Part shown: in pieces, positions 15,997 to 24,240 of the stretch
How the letters are laid out: the number at the start of each line of letters is the position of its first letter
Numbering within the stretch: position 1 is the stretch's first letter
From: SLID01 sp041667545
GTDB lineage: Bacteria > Omnitrophota > Gorgyraeia > Tantalellales > Tantalellaceae
DNA length: 42,187 nucleotides
Assembly: GCA_041667545.1 (NCBI GenBank)
Contig: JBAYES010000012.1
Location: 1 to 42,187 of the forward strand
Direction: 5' to 3'
Program-made: the position numbers and the translations under genes
The notes under the pieces: generated by a model
Seen by the model: only the letters and a program-made list of their open reading frames with translations
Told to the model about the DNA's origin: nothing
The model's database searches: none

Positions 15997-16995
15997 ATGA
16001 TGTGGGCGGAGTTTGCTGTATGCGGGGCGCTTCTGGTAACGTCGGCGTATGCCTTGTGCAAAGAAGGTATGGCTTTGTCCGCGGTGACCCACATTGAAGA
16101 AGGTGTAATAGGTATATTTTTTCTTGCAGTTGCCACTTCTTTTCCGGAGATCGTAGTTGGCATTTCGTCCGTATACCATTTGGGGAGCGTTGCCCTTGGT
16201 TACGGCGATCTGGTAGGGTCTGTAATGATCAACAGCATGCTGCTTATCGGAGTGGACTATATGGCTGGGAGAGGCAGAGTGCTGGCCGGCGCGTCCAAAA
16301 TGAATTTTACCACTGTTTTTTTATGGGGCATCGCAGGCGCGGTCATAGTCTCTTCCGCGCTTGTGAGAAAGCGTTTCAGCCTTTTTTCGATAGGGCCTTT
16401 AGGGGTTGAGAGTTTTATTATTCTCGGCCTGTATTTTGTTTATCTTGCCGGGCTCAAGAGAACAAGTTCCGGTGATATCAGCATAAAAAAAAACATCAAG
16501 ATCCCTGTCGGCGGAAGTTTAGCGAGCCGAGGGAATGCGGTTATGTGGATAAGGTTCACATTCCTCCTTTTTATAGTGATGATATTGGGCATTTGGATGG
16601 CTACTCTTGGGGAAAAAATCTCCGCTTCGACCGGTCTTTCCCACACATTTGTCGGAGGAACATTGCTTGCCTTGGTAACATCTTTTCCCGAAATAGCCGT
16701 TACTTTCGCGGCTATTCGTTCGGGATCCATAGAGATGGCTCTCGGGAATATATTTGGGAGCAACCTTTTTGATCTGAGCATTTTGCCGTTTCTGGATGTT
16801 CTAACTAAAGAGCCTATAACGGTTTTTCTTACTGCGGGGCAGATAGCGGCAACTGCCGTAGCGGTTATTATACCTATCATATTGCTTTTGGGTATGAGAG
16901 TACGCGACAATACCCGGCAAAAAGTGGGGTTTGATACATCCATGATCTTTACGGCGGCTTTGGCGGCTCTTGCAATATTGTATTTTGTGGAGTGA
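15997..16995 (+). CDS. CaCA-family sodium/calcium exchanger-like protein
   Basis: 332-aa inner-membrane protein with about ten hydrophobic segments in two homologous halves. Each half carries an alpha-repeat: ATSFPEIVVGISS with GDLVGSVMIN in the first, and VTSFPEIAVTFAA with GNIFGSNLFDL in the second. The ion-binding Glu is present in both TSFPE motifs. The family exchanges Ca2+ or other cations for Na+ or H+. The start is ATG 15997 with GGGAGAG 7 nt upstream; an in-frame TTG at 15949 overlaps the upstream gene and is rejected. The gap to the phosphoesterase is 28 nt. Confidence 0.88.
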   Translation: MMWAEFAVCGALLVTSAYALCKEGMALSAVTHIEEGVIGIFFLAVATSFPEIVVGISSVYHLGSVALGYGDLVGSVMINSMLLIGVDYMAGRGRVLAGASKMNFTTVFLWGIAGAVIVSSALVRKRFSLFSIGPLGVESFIILGLYFVYLAGLKRTSSGDISIKKNIKIPVGGSLASRGNAVMWIRFTFLLFIVMILGIWMATLGEKISASTGLSHTFVGGTLLALVTSFPEIAVTFAAIRSGSIEMALGNIFGSNLFDLSILPFLDVLTKEPITVFLTAGQIAATAVAVIIPIILLLGMRVRDNTRQKVGFDTSMIFTAALAALAILYFVE

Positions 16996-17019
16996 TCCGT
17001 CATTGGGAGGCGAGCTGAA

Positions 17020-18183
17020 ATGGGTAACAAAGATATTACGAGAAAGATACTTGAGGAGCGCGAGAACACTTGGTTGGCTTCCTATGCCATGAGGAGTTCA
17101 GCCTCGTCCGGACGGGTCCACAAAGAGGAAGAACATCCGTACCGTACCGCATACCAGAGAGATAAAGACAGAATAATATATTCTACAGCTTTCAGAAGGT
17201 TGGAATACAAAACACAGGTTTTTGTTAACCATGAGGGAGACTATTACAGGACGAGACTTACTCATACCCTGGAAGTCGCACAGATAGCCAGAACCATAGC
17301 GAGAGCTCTGCGCCTTAACGAAGATCTGGCGGAAGCTATAGCCTTGGCCCATGACTTAGGTCATACTCCTTTCGGTCATGCCGGGGAAGAAGCGCTGTCG
17401 GACCTCATGGTGTCACACGGGGGGTTCGATCACAATACCCACGGACTCAGAGTGGTCGATCTTCTTGAAGAAAAATATCCCGATTTTCCGGGTTTGAACC
17501 TGACCGAAGAGGTGAGAAGAGGGATAATAAGGCATTCAACCCCTTTTGACATGAAAAGGATAGAGTCCTCAGGGATATCCGGGCCGTCCCTCCTGGAGAT
17601 ACAGGTTGTAGATATAGCGGACGAGATAGCGTATGACAACCATGACCTTGATGATGGGCTGAAAAGCGCGCTTTTGAGCGATCGCGATCTTTTGGAAACA
17701 GAAATATGGAAAGAGGTGGACAATATTATAAAAGACAAACTTTCGGGTGTTGAGGCAGGGATAAAAAGATCTTGCATGGTGAGGGAACTGATAAATCTTC
17801 AGGTGTCGGATCTGGTCGAGAGCACTACTGAGAGGATAAACAGACTTGGAGTGGAGAGCGTGTCTGATCTCGGGAAAATCACCGAAAGAATAGTCGATTT
17901 CAGTCCTGAAATGAGAAAAAAAAGAGAACCACTGAGAGATGTACTCATAAACAAACTTTACAGGCACTACAGAGTGGTGAGAATGTCGCAGAAAGCGGCT
18001 CGTTTTTTACGAGGTCTTTTTTTGGCATGTTGTGATAATCCGGAACAGCTCCCGCCCGATGCGTATACTAATATAGCCCGGAGAGGGAAACACAGGGCAA
18101 TTTGCGACTATATTGCGGGAATGACCGACCGGTATGCGCTTGACCAGTATAAAAAATTTTTTGAACCTTATGAGAGGGTGTAA
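17020..18183 (+). CDS. dgt: Deoxyguanosinetriphosphate triphosphohydrolase-like protein (dGTPase)
   Basis: 387-aa HD-domain enzyme expected to split dNTPs, classically dGTP, into deoxynucleoside and triphosphate. The family fingerprint is complete: the N-terminal RTAYQRDKDRIIYSTAFRRL, then TRLTHTLEVAQIAR, ALAHDLGHTPFGHAGEEAL (HD pair) and later DEIAYDNHDLDD with the last metal Asp. The length is close to the short bacterial branch. It is the fourth gene of the operon, 24 nt after the exchanger. The usual role is dNTP pool control; dGTPases have also been reported in phage defence. Confidence 0.93.
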   Translation: MGNKDITRKILEERENTWLASYAMRSSASSGRVHKEEEHPYRTAYQRDKDRIIYSTAFRRLEYKTQVFVNHEGDYYRTRLTHTLEVAQIARTIARALRLNEDLAEAIALAHDLGHTPFGHAGEEALSDLMVSHGGFDHNTHGLRVVDLLEEKYPDFPGLNLTEEVRRGIIRHSTPFDMKRIESSGISGPSLLEIQVVDIADEIAYDNHDLDDGLKSALLSDRDLLETEIWKEVDNIIKDKLSGVEAGIKRSCMVRELINLQVSDLVESTTERINRLGVESVSDLGKITERIVDFSPEMRKKREPLRDVLINKLYRHYRVVRMSQKAARFLRGLFLACCDNPEQLPPDAYTNIARRGKHRAICDYIAGMTDRYALDQYKKFFEPYERV

Positions 18184-18184
18184 A

Positions 18185-19708
18185 ATGACAGAAAAAAGAC
18201 ATGATCAGGCCATGGAGCTTTTTGAGAAATTCAATGAGAACTGGGATTTGAGGCGAGAGGTATCGGTATTCGGGGAGATCCTGAGATATCCCACTTGGGT
18301 AGTTCTTCCTTTTATCTTAAAAAGCGAGGACCTTAAAGGGACGGAATTGGCAAAGCACTTAAAGTCAGAAGTAAAAGGCGAAGAAGCGTTAAGGTCCGAA
18401 TTGTCAAAAATAGTTTTGTGTATTAAAAGATCTCTAAAGTCCAAGACCGTGGAAAGTTTTACCTACGGGAAACAAGGTATAGGGATCTGTTACACCCTGA
18501 GCTCAGAAGGTAAGGCTTTCGGCGCGATCCTGGTGTGCGGCCTCAGAAAAGACATGTCCTCGGACATGAAAAAACTGTTCATTTCCTTTACGGACGTTGT
18601 TATCCGGGAAACTCGCCAGGAGATGGAACTGGAGGAACTCAATAGGACCATAAGACCCCGAGCCATAGCTCTTTCTACGGTGCATACCGTACACCGGCTC
18701 ATGACAGCTACTTTTGATATAAACGAACTTTTGCCCAGAATAGCCCATCTTACCCTTCAGGTGATGCGCGCGAACAGATGTTCTATAAAAATGGTCGACA
18801 GGAAGAGAAAAGTCCTTCTTCCCAAAGTGACGGTCGATCTCAGGCAAAAGAGCACAAAACTTAAAAAGGTGCAGATTGGTAGATATGCCCCCGGAAGAGC
18901 GGTAAAAAAAGGAATACCCGTAAGAGGTGACAAATACCTGGCTGCTCCTTTGGTGGACAAGGATGTTATAGGAGTAATAACCATTTACGACAAAACAGAT
19001 GGAAAGGAGTTCACCCAGTTTGACGAAGAAATAATGAAAACCCTTACCGAGCAGGTGGCTATTGCCATTAAAAATGCTCAGCTTTATAAGGAGCAGGCCG
19101 ATATAACCATAAGCAGTATACGGTGTATATCTCATATGCTCGCGAACAGGTCGAACATATCGCATGGCGGGGAAGCGTCTTTTTTGAAACTCATAACAAT
19201 GGTCGGACCGAAACTTGGTTTGAACGAAAGCGAGACTAAAATGCTGCAATACGCGGCGATGCTTCATGACGCGGGGCAAATTACCGTTCCGGAAAAGGTG
19301 CTTATGAAAAAAGGCATGCTTACCGGAAAGGAGTTCAGCATGGTTAAAAAGCATCCCATGAAAGGGGCTTCACTTTTATCAAAATTCAAACCGCTTAAAC
19401 CCATACTTCCCATAATCCTTTATCACCATGAGAATTTTAACGGAACAGGCTATCCAAAAGGGCTGAAAGGCAAAGAAATACCCGTTGCCGCGAGAATCTT
19501 GGCCGTAGTAAGCGCGTTTGAGGCAATGATAATCGAGAAACCATATCGAAAAGCTCTTTCCATACACGATGCTATCCGCGAATTAAAATGGAACAGCGGC
19601 AAACAGTTCGACCCGTCCGTAGTCCAGGTCTTCTGCGAGGTTGTAGACAGGAAAGATGTAAAGAAATTAATAGAGAGAGATCTGGTTCTCGCCAAACATG
19701 TTCTGTAG
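18185..19708 (+). CDS. GAF domain plus degenerate HD-GYP-like domain protein
   Basis: 507 aa. An N-terminal region of unknown fold (1-160) is followed by a GAF sensor domain (about 175-315) and a C-terminal HD-GYP-like domain (about 330-500). The HD-GYP frame is clear: AAMLHDAGQ at 358-365, HHENFNGTGYPKGLKG from 414, and FDPSVV near the end. Key residues are altered, however. The HDxGK lysine is Gln365, the HHExxDG aspartate is Asn419, and the ADxxDAL motif reads Ser443...Glu446. Hydrolysis of cyclic di-GMP is therefore doubtful; binding or regulation is more likely. The start is ATG 18185, one nt after the dgt stop; a GTG/TTG-type extension to 18134 overlaps dgt. Confidence 0.83.
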   Translation: MTEKRHDQAMELFEKFNENWDLRREVSVFGEILRYPTWVVLPFILKSEDLKGTELAKHLKSEVKGEEALRSELSKIVLCIKRSLKSKTVESFTYGKQGIGICYTLSSEGKAFGAILVCGLRKDMSSDMKKLFISFTDVVIRETRQEMELEELNRTIRPRAIALSTVHTVHRLMTATFDINELLPRIAHLTLQVMRANRCSIKMVDRKRKVLLPKVTVDLRQKSTKLKKVQIGRYAPGRAVKKGIPVRGDKYLAAPLVDKDVIGVITIYDKTDGKEFTQFDEEIMKTLTEQVAIAIKNAQLYKEQADITISSIRCISHMLANRSNISHGGEASFLKLITMVGPKLGLNESETKMLQYAAMLHDAGQITVPEKVLMKKGMLTGKEFSMVKKHPMKGASLLSKFKPLKPILPIILYHHENFNGTGYPKGLKGKEIPVAARILAVVSAFEAMIIEKPYRKALSIHDAIRELKWNSGKQFDPSVVQVFCEVVDRKDVKKLIERDLVLAKHVL

Positions 19709-19714
19709 ACCGTT

Positions 19715-20395
19715 ATGAAACCCAAAAAAATTTTTGTTATTCTTGTAGCATTGAGTATTGTTGCCATAGCGACTGTCTTGAGCGCGATGGTCTTCAAGGG
19801 AAGGATATTTGCTTTTGTGTTTGAGCGGTTCACCGGAAGTGCAGTTTCATATTCAAAATGGGAAGGGAATCCGTTTTCCCGGAGCGTAATATCCTCTCTG
19901 GAACTTATTGTCAGAAAAGAGGGAGCCGGCGTCAGGGCGGAAAGGATGGTTCTTTCTGTGGATACCTTGAGGTTATTGAAAGATAGACAGATCGTCGGGG
20001 AATGTATCCTTACGAATTCAGCTCTCTTTTTGATGGGGAAAGATCCGGGCATGTCAGATGATATTCTGGGGATAGTCTCTTATCCGGGGCAGATATTTGA
20101 CAATGTTAGATTTTTCTTTACGGCAGGGAAAGAAACTTTCAGTATTACGTCATTTTCCGCGGCATCGGATGATATCATGATAAAAGGCGATTTCAGCCTC
20201 AACAAAAAGACCAAGCTGCTATCGCTTAACGTGAGCATTTCAATTTCCCCGATCCTTGCGGAAAAATTGGAAGAGAACGTAAAAACCCGGGTACTATCTT
20301 CTGAAGAGAACGGATGGTATGGGACATCGATCGTCTATAATGGGAACCCGGAATTTATAAGAGCTCTGTACTTCGCGGTTTCGCCGGCAGGATGA
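19715..20395 (+). CDS. Membrane-anchored protein of unknown function
   Basis: 226 aa, not recognised. An N-terminal hydrophobic anchor (about residues 5-26) with a preceding KPKK suggests an uncleaved signal anchor and a periplasmic body. The body is rich in beta-strand-like alternation (SLELIVRKEG, RMVLSVDTLRLL, GECILTNSALFLMG), somewhat like AsmA/DUF748-type proteins, but no family signature is firm. It follows the HD-GYP-like gene by 6 nt, has no obvious ribosome site, and closes the operon. Confidence 0.6.
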   Translation: MKPKKIFVILVALSIVAIATVLSAMVFKGRIFAFVFERFTGSAVSYSKWEGNPFSRSVISSLELIVRKEGAGVRAERMVLSVDTLRLLKDRQIVGECILTNSALFLMGKDPGMSDDILGIVSYPGQIFDNVRFFFTAGKETFSITSFSAASDDIMIKGDFSLNKKTKLLSLNVSISISPILAEKLEENVKTRVLSSEENGWYGTSIVYNGNPEFIRALYFAVSPAG

Positions 20396-20422
20396 GCGGG
20401 ACATAGAACCGGAACTCAACCC

Positions 20423-20450
20423 TTGCCATTTAGAGCCTTTATGTTAGAAT
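20423..20450 (+). promoter_or_regulatory. Near-leaderless promoter of the SPOR gene
   Basis: TTGCCA (20423-20428), 16 bases, TAGAAT (20445-20450). Only nine bases separate the -10 box from the ATG at 20460 and there is no ribosome-binding site, so the transcript should have a leader of 0-3 nt. Confidence 0.6.
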
Positions 20451-20459
20451 ATATCCCAA

Positions 20460-21140
20460 ATGCAGGACAATAATTTTCAAGATGACCTTTTCGGCAAAAG
20501 CGGTTCGGCCAGAAAACCGCCAAGAATACCGGTTCTGGACGGTTATGGGAAACAGAGGTATCTGCCTTTTCTGAAAATGCCCACAGAATATGCGGTAATG
20601 GCTGTTATAGTAGTTTTAATACTGCTTACGGTTGCATACGCTTTGGGGGTAAAGGTCGGGAGGGATTCATCGTATGTTGCAGGTGTTTTTCCCGAAGAGG
20701 GAGTGGATATAAAAAATATCGAGATAGAACCGGGATCCCGCTCATTAGATCAGGGGATATCCGAGTTTACCGTGGTTGAAACAGTTTCGAGTGCAGAACA
20801 GCATTATGCTGCTATGCCTGAGAGCCCTGTGGAAGATCCGCGGCAAGACGCGGAACTTTCGGATATTCCACAGCGGGAAGATCCGGTGGAGTCTTTGCCG
20901 GTAGATGCTTTGGAAAAAAAAGGTGCGTATAGGATCTATCTTGCGGCTTTCCGGGAAGAAAGTAAAGCAAAAGCCCTTTCGGAGAAATTGACAGTTTCGG
21001 GAATAGACGCGAATGTTTCCAAAAGTTCCGGTTGGCACCAGGTATACGCGGAGGGATATAGTGCTATATCCGAAGCTAATTCCGCTAAAGAAGTTCTGCG
21101 GAAAGATTTTCCGGATTGTTATATACGAAAGATCGAGTAA
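20460..21140 (+). CDS. SPOR-domain membrane protein
   Basis: 226 aa. A cytoplasmic N-terminus (about 40 residues) leads to one transmembrane helix (AVMAVIVVLILLTVAYAL, about 44-61), then an acidic and proline-containing linker. The C-terminal SPOR domain (about 155-226) begins YRIYLAAFREESKAKAL and ends YIRKIE. SPOR domains bind denuded peptidoglycan glycans, usually at the division septum, so this is probably an envelope or division protein. Translation appears to start without a Shine-Dalgarno sequence. Confidence 0.85.
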   Translation: MQDNNFQDDLFGKSGSARKPPRIPVLDGYGKQRYLPFLKMPTEYAVMAVIVVLILLTVAYALGVKVGRDSSYVAGVFPEEGVDIKNIEIEPGSRSLDQGISEFTVVETVSSAEQHYAAMPESPVEDPRQDAELSDIPQREDPVESLPVDALEKKGAYRIYLAAFREESKAKALSEKLTVSGIDANVSKSSGWHQVYAEGYSAISEANSAKEVLRKDFPDCYIRKIE

Positions 21141-21209
21141 AAAGTGTTGTGTGGAAATTGTGGCCGGGAAAAAGATGCGGCTCAGGTAAAAACAAAAAGA
21201 GAGGAAGAA

Positions 21210-21503
21210 ATGACCCAACATCCAAGTTTGAAAGGCGGAAAGACCGGGGGCAAGTTCCGGTCGGTACTAAAGAGATACGAGAAAATAAAGGATCTTGATG
21301 AGAAGGAAAAATGGGACAACGAGAAAGGTTCCGTTTACAGCCTGCCCAAGATCAAACGGCTCAAGTTCAAAGTCAAAAAGACCAAAGGCCCGGCCGAAGA
21401 AAAAGAAGGCGAGGAAGGAGCGGGAGTCGCCGCGACAGGTACGGCTGCCGGAGCCAAGCCGGCGGAAGCGGCAGCTCCAAAAAAGGAAAAGAAAGGCAAG
21501 TAA
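21210..21503 (+). CDS. Small basic protein (TIGR04137-like)
   Basis: 97 aa. The conserved part, MTQHPSLKGGKTGGKFRSVL followed by KRYEKIKDL and a Lys-rich KIKRLKFKVKKTK, matches the small basic protein family known from Chlamydiae, Verrucomicrobia and relatives. The family is thought to be nucleic-acid or ribosome associated. The last 37 residues are a low-complexity Ala/Glu/Lys tail not typical of the core family. The start is ATG 21210 with AGAGGA upstream; a GTG-type extension back to 21144 adds a CxxC peptide that is probably not translated. Its presence supports a PVC-related host. Confidence 0.75.
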   Translation: MTQHPSLKGGKTGGKFRSVLKRYEKIKDLDEKEKWDNEKGSVYSLPKIKRLKFKVKKTKGPAEEKEGEEGAGVAATGTAAGAKPAEAAAPKKEKKGK

Positions 21504-21519
21504 ACAGGGAAAGTGAAAA

Positions 21520-21843
21520 ATGATATCCTACGAAAATTTCAAAGCCTTGGATATAAGAGTTGCCGAAATTAAAAGCGTCAGGGACCATCCCAATGCGGAC
21601 AGATTGCTGGTTCTTGATGTCGATGTCGGCGGAGAGATCAAACAGATTGTAGCGGGAATAAAAGCCGCCTATGGTAAAGACGAATTGATAGGCAAGAGTA
21701 TAGTCGTTCTTAATAATCTCGAACCTGTAGCATTGAGGGGGGAAGCATCTAACGGAATGCTTCTTGCCGCAAGCGAGGAAGATGGACTGCCGGTTCTTAT
21801 CTCACCTGAAAAAAACATTTCGCCGGGAGCAAGGGTTAAATAA
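21520..21843 (+). CDS. tRNA-binding domain protein (MetRS C-terminal/CsaA-like)
   Basis: 107-aa OB-fold protein. It has DIRVAEIKSVRDHPNADRLL, QIVAGIKAAY and VVLNNLEPVALRGEASNGML, which is the EMAP/Arc1p/MetG-beta tRNA-binding domain from end to end. Stand-alone versions act as a detached C-terminal part of methionyl-tRNA synthetase or as CsaA-like chaperones. No metG is nearby, so either is possible. It is 16 nt downstream of the small basic protein. Confidence 0.88.
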   Translation: MISYENFKALDIRVAEIKSVRDHPNADRLLVLDVDVGGEIKQIVAGIKAAYGKDELIGKSIVVLNNLEPVALRGEASNGMLLAASEEDGLPVLISPEKNISPGARVK

Positions 21844-21879
21844 TTTTGATAAGCTCCTCAGAAGCCAAAGGGAGAAAAA

Positions 21880-22548
21880 GTGGTTCCCGTCAGCGCTGAA
21901 AAAATGGCCGAAATAGACCTGAGAGCCCAAACAGAGTACGGCATAAGCCAGGAAGCGCTGATGGAGAAAGCAGGTATGGCGGTGGCGGATGCCGTTCTGT
22001 CGGACATATCCCGTCTACAAGGCCTGGAGATACTGATCGTGTGCGGAAAAGGGAACAACGGAGGGGATGGTTATGTAGCCGCGCGGGATCTGTTCAGCAA
22101 GGCTGGCGATATAGTTAAGCTGTACACCCCGGAGGTCGAAGATATACGGGATGGAGCGGCATTGACAAATTTTAAAAGAGCCGTGAACTCAGGTATCGCT
22201 GTGAGCCGGCTTTCTTCACTCTTGAGTCGGTTGGACAACGGCGCAACAGGATCGATAATAATCGATGCTCTTTTGGGAACAGGTTATCGCGGCGCAATGA
22301 CAGGAATATACTCCGACATAGCCGAAAAAGTCAATTCTTCCGGGGCAAGGGTGTATTCGGTAGATGTTCCCTCCGGGCTTAATGCCACCACTGGAGAAGC
22401 CGTTGGACAATGTTTTAATGCCTGTAAAACAATAACCTTCGGACTGCCTAAAACAGGGTTTTATAGCGGAACAGGGCCTAAGGTTTGCGGCGAAATAATA
22501 GTGGCGGATATAGGTTTTCCCGAAGAGCTTGTAAAAGAGTTTTTGTAG
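21880..22548 (+). CDS. nnrE: NAD(P)H-hydrate epimerase (YjeF_N domain)
   Basis: 222 aa starting at GTG with AGGGAG upstream. It interconverts R- and S-NAD(P)HX so that the dehydratase can repair damaged cofactors. Signatures are VCGKGNNGGDGYVAARDL (phosphate loop), IIDALLGTG and VDVPSGLNATTGE, then TITFGLPKTGFYSG. Many bacteria fuse this domain to the NnrD dehydratase; here only the epimerase is present and no NnrD is in the window. Confidence 0.92.
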   Translation: MVPVSAEKMAEIDLRAQTEYGISQEALMEKAGMAVADAVLSDISRLQGLEILIVCGKGNNGGDGYVAARDLFSKAGDIVKLYTPEVEDIRDGAALTNFKRAVNSGIAVSRLSSLLSRLDNGATGSIIIDALLGTGYRGAMTGIYSDIAEKVNSSGARVYSVDVPSGLNATTGEAVGQCFNACKTITFGLPKTGFYSGTGPKVCGEIIVADIGFPEELVKEFL

Positions 22549-22591
22549 ATTATAGGGGATGCACTCAAAGTAATAGATTCAGGATGGCTGG

Positions 22592-23689
22592 ATGAAAGTT
22601 GTAAAAGTGGATCTTGGAAAACGCGGGTACGACATCTTTATAGGGTCCGGGGCTGTAACAAAATTACCTCGTATTGTGTCCGAAATATCGGAAAACGCGC
22701 CCGCCGTGATAATAACCGACCGCAATGTTATATCAGGTTCAGGAAAGATCCTGGGATCGGCCTTGAAAAAAATTAAGAACCCCGTTGTAAAAATAGTTCT
22801 TGAGCCCGGTGAAAGATCGAAGAGTTTTAAGGTTTTTTCCGGAACTGTCAACAAGATCGCTTCCGCAACCAGGGGGCATAAACCCGTAATTGTGGCGGTA
22901 GGAGGGGGGGTTGTCGGGGATCTGGCTGGATTCGTAGCGTCTTCGTATCGAAGGGGAGTCCCGCTTGTGCAGGTTCCTACCACTCTTCTGGCGCAGGTAG
23001 ATTCTTCCATAGGAGGCAAGGCCGGCATTGATCTTCCCGAAGCAAAGAACATAGTGGGAGCTTTCTATCAACCTCGAGTGGTCCTCTCAGATGTTGATTT
23101 TCTTGCAAGCCTTCCATCGAGGCAGATAAGCAACGGTATGGCCGAGGTGGTGAAATATTCGGTAATAAAAAGCCCGGGAATGTTCGTTGCCCTCGAAAAG
23201 AACGCCGGGAAGATCAGGGCTCTTGATAAAAGATTCATGGAAAAGATCGTCGGAGAATGCGCCGAAATAAAGGCGGGGATAGTAAAGAAAGACGAATTAG
23301 ATACCATGGATATCAGAATAATCCTTAACTATGGCCATACTTTGGGACATGCGCTGGAAACAGCTTCCGGATATTCCGATCTTTACAATCACGGGGAGTC
23401 GGTCTCTGTAGGTATGCTCATGGCCGGAGAAATAGCTCTCAGGCTGGGAATATTCGCTAAACGCGATCTGGGCAGGCTTGAGAAACTTCTTTTCGAGCTG
23501 AACCTTCCCGTTCGGATCAAGAAGGTAAATGGTTCGAAAATTCTTGATGCCTGCAAATATGATAAAAAATTCACTTCCGGAAAAACGCGTTTCGTTCTTC
23601 CATGTTCAATAGGAAAAGTAAAGGTAGTCGAAGATGTTCCGCCCGGCATGATAAGATCTGTTGTATCTTGTTTTATGGAAAAGAGATAG
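22592..23689 (+). CDS. aroB: 3-dehydroquinate synthase
   Basis: 365-aa NAD- and metal-dependent enzyme making 3-dehydroquinate from DAHP. The NAD-binding AVGGGVVGDLAGFVAS and VPTTLLAQVDSSIGGKAG are intact. So are the metal ligands Glu in MAEVVKY, His in NYGHTLGHALE and His in YNHGESVSVG. Length is normal. It supplies the substrate of AroQ, encoded 18 kb upstream. The ribosome site is weak (GGATGG). Confidence 0.96.
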   Translation: MKVVKVDLGKRGYDIFIGSGAVTKLPRIVSEISENAPAVIITDRNVISGSGKILGSALKKIKNPVVKIVLEPGERSKSFKVFSGTVNKIASATRGHKPVIVAVGGGVVGDLAGFVASSYRRGVPLVQVPTTLLAQVDSSIGGKAGIDLPEAKNIVGAFYQPRVVLSDVDFLASLPSRQISNGMAEVVKYSVIKSPGMFVALEKNAGKIRALDKRFMEKIVGECAEIKAGIVKKDELDTMDIRIILNYGHTLGHALETASGYSDLYNHGESVSVGMLMAGEIALRLGIFAKRDLGRLEKLLFELNLPVRIKKVNGSKILDACKYDKKFTSGKTRFVLPCSIGKVKVVEDVPPGMIRSVVSCFMEKR

Positions 23690-23709
23690 GTGTTTCAGGG
23701 CGACACAAT

Positions 23710-23772
23710 GGTCTGGCATTCCCTGCGAGGAAATCTTCGCTCGACGGACGACCTCTCCGGGAACACCAGACC
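23710..23772 (+). other. Long imperfect stem-loop between aroB and the thioesterase gene
   Basis: Outer arms 23710-23723 and 23759-23772 pair over 12 of 14 positions (GGTCTGG and TTCCC blocks around a 2-nt internal loop). An inner GAGG/CCTC stem extends it. No U-run follows, so it is not a standard terminator. It could be an RNA processing or attenuation element or a small repeat; no family was recognised. Confidence 0.5.
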
Positions 23773-23838
23773 CTTATTTCAACGGAGATGCAGTTTTTTA
23801 ATATTCAGTGAGATATGCCGGTCGAAAGGGATATCGCG

Positions 23839-24240
23839 ATGCAAAGCCATACAGTGGATATTCGTGTGAGGTACCAGGAAACCGACCAGATGGGGGTGGT
23901 TTATTATGCTAACTATCTTGTCTGGTTTGAGATAGCCCGGACCGAATTTTTCAGAGCCTTGGGGCTTGATTACCGTGGGCTTGAAGAAACTCGGAAAATC
24001 TATCTACCCGTAGTGGAAGCAAGTTGCAGGTACAGATCTTCCATCAGATACGATGATAAGGTTACCCTTATAGTAAAGCTTTCTTCTGTCAAAAAAGCCC
24101 GCATTAATTTTGAATATGAGGTTAATTGCGGCGGCCGTTTATGCGCCACAGGTATGACCGAACATACTTTTGTGAATTCCGCCGGAGCACCCATCCCTAT
24201 CCCAGCCGAAGTCAGGAAAGTCCTGTCTATCGCAGTATAA
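23839..24240 (+). CDS. YbgC-type acyl-CoA thioesterase (hotdog fold)
   Basis: 133-aa hotdog-fold thioesterase of the 4-hydroxybenzoyl-CoA thioesterase/YbgC group. VRYQETDQMGVVYYANYL carries the catalytic Asp, followed by WFEIARTEFFRALGLDY. It should hydrolyse short or aromatic acyl-CoA esters in the cytoplasm. The start at ATG 23839 has AAAGGG at good distance; an in-frame ATG at 23815 would add 8 residues. The stop overlaps the convergent gspB 3' end by 14 nt, leaving no room for a terminator. Confidence 0.88.
   Translation: MQSHTVDIRVRYQETDQMGVVYYANYLVWFEIARTEFFRALGLDYRGLEETRKIYLPVVEASCRYRSSIRYDDKVTLIVKLSSVKKARINFEYEVNCGGRLCATGMTEHTFVNSAGAPIPIPAEVRKVLSIAV

Noticed and set aside
18503..19354. 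283-aa minus-strand open frame
   Set aside because: It is antisense to the GAF/HD-GYP-like gene and has low-plausibility composition (many His, Tyr, Phe).
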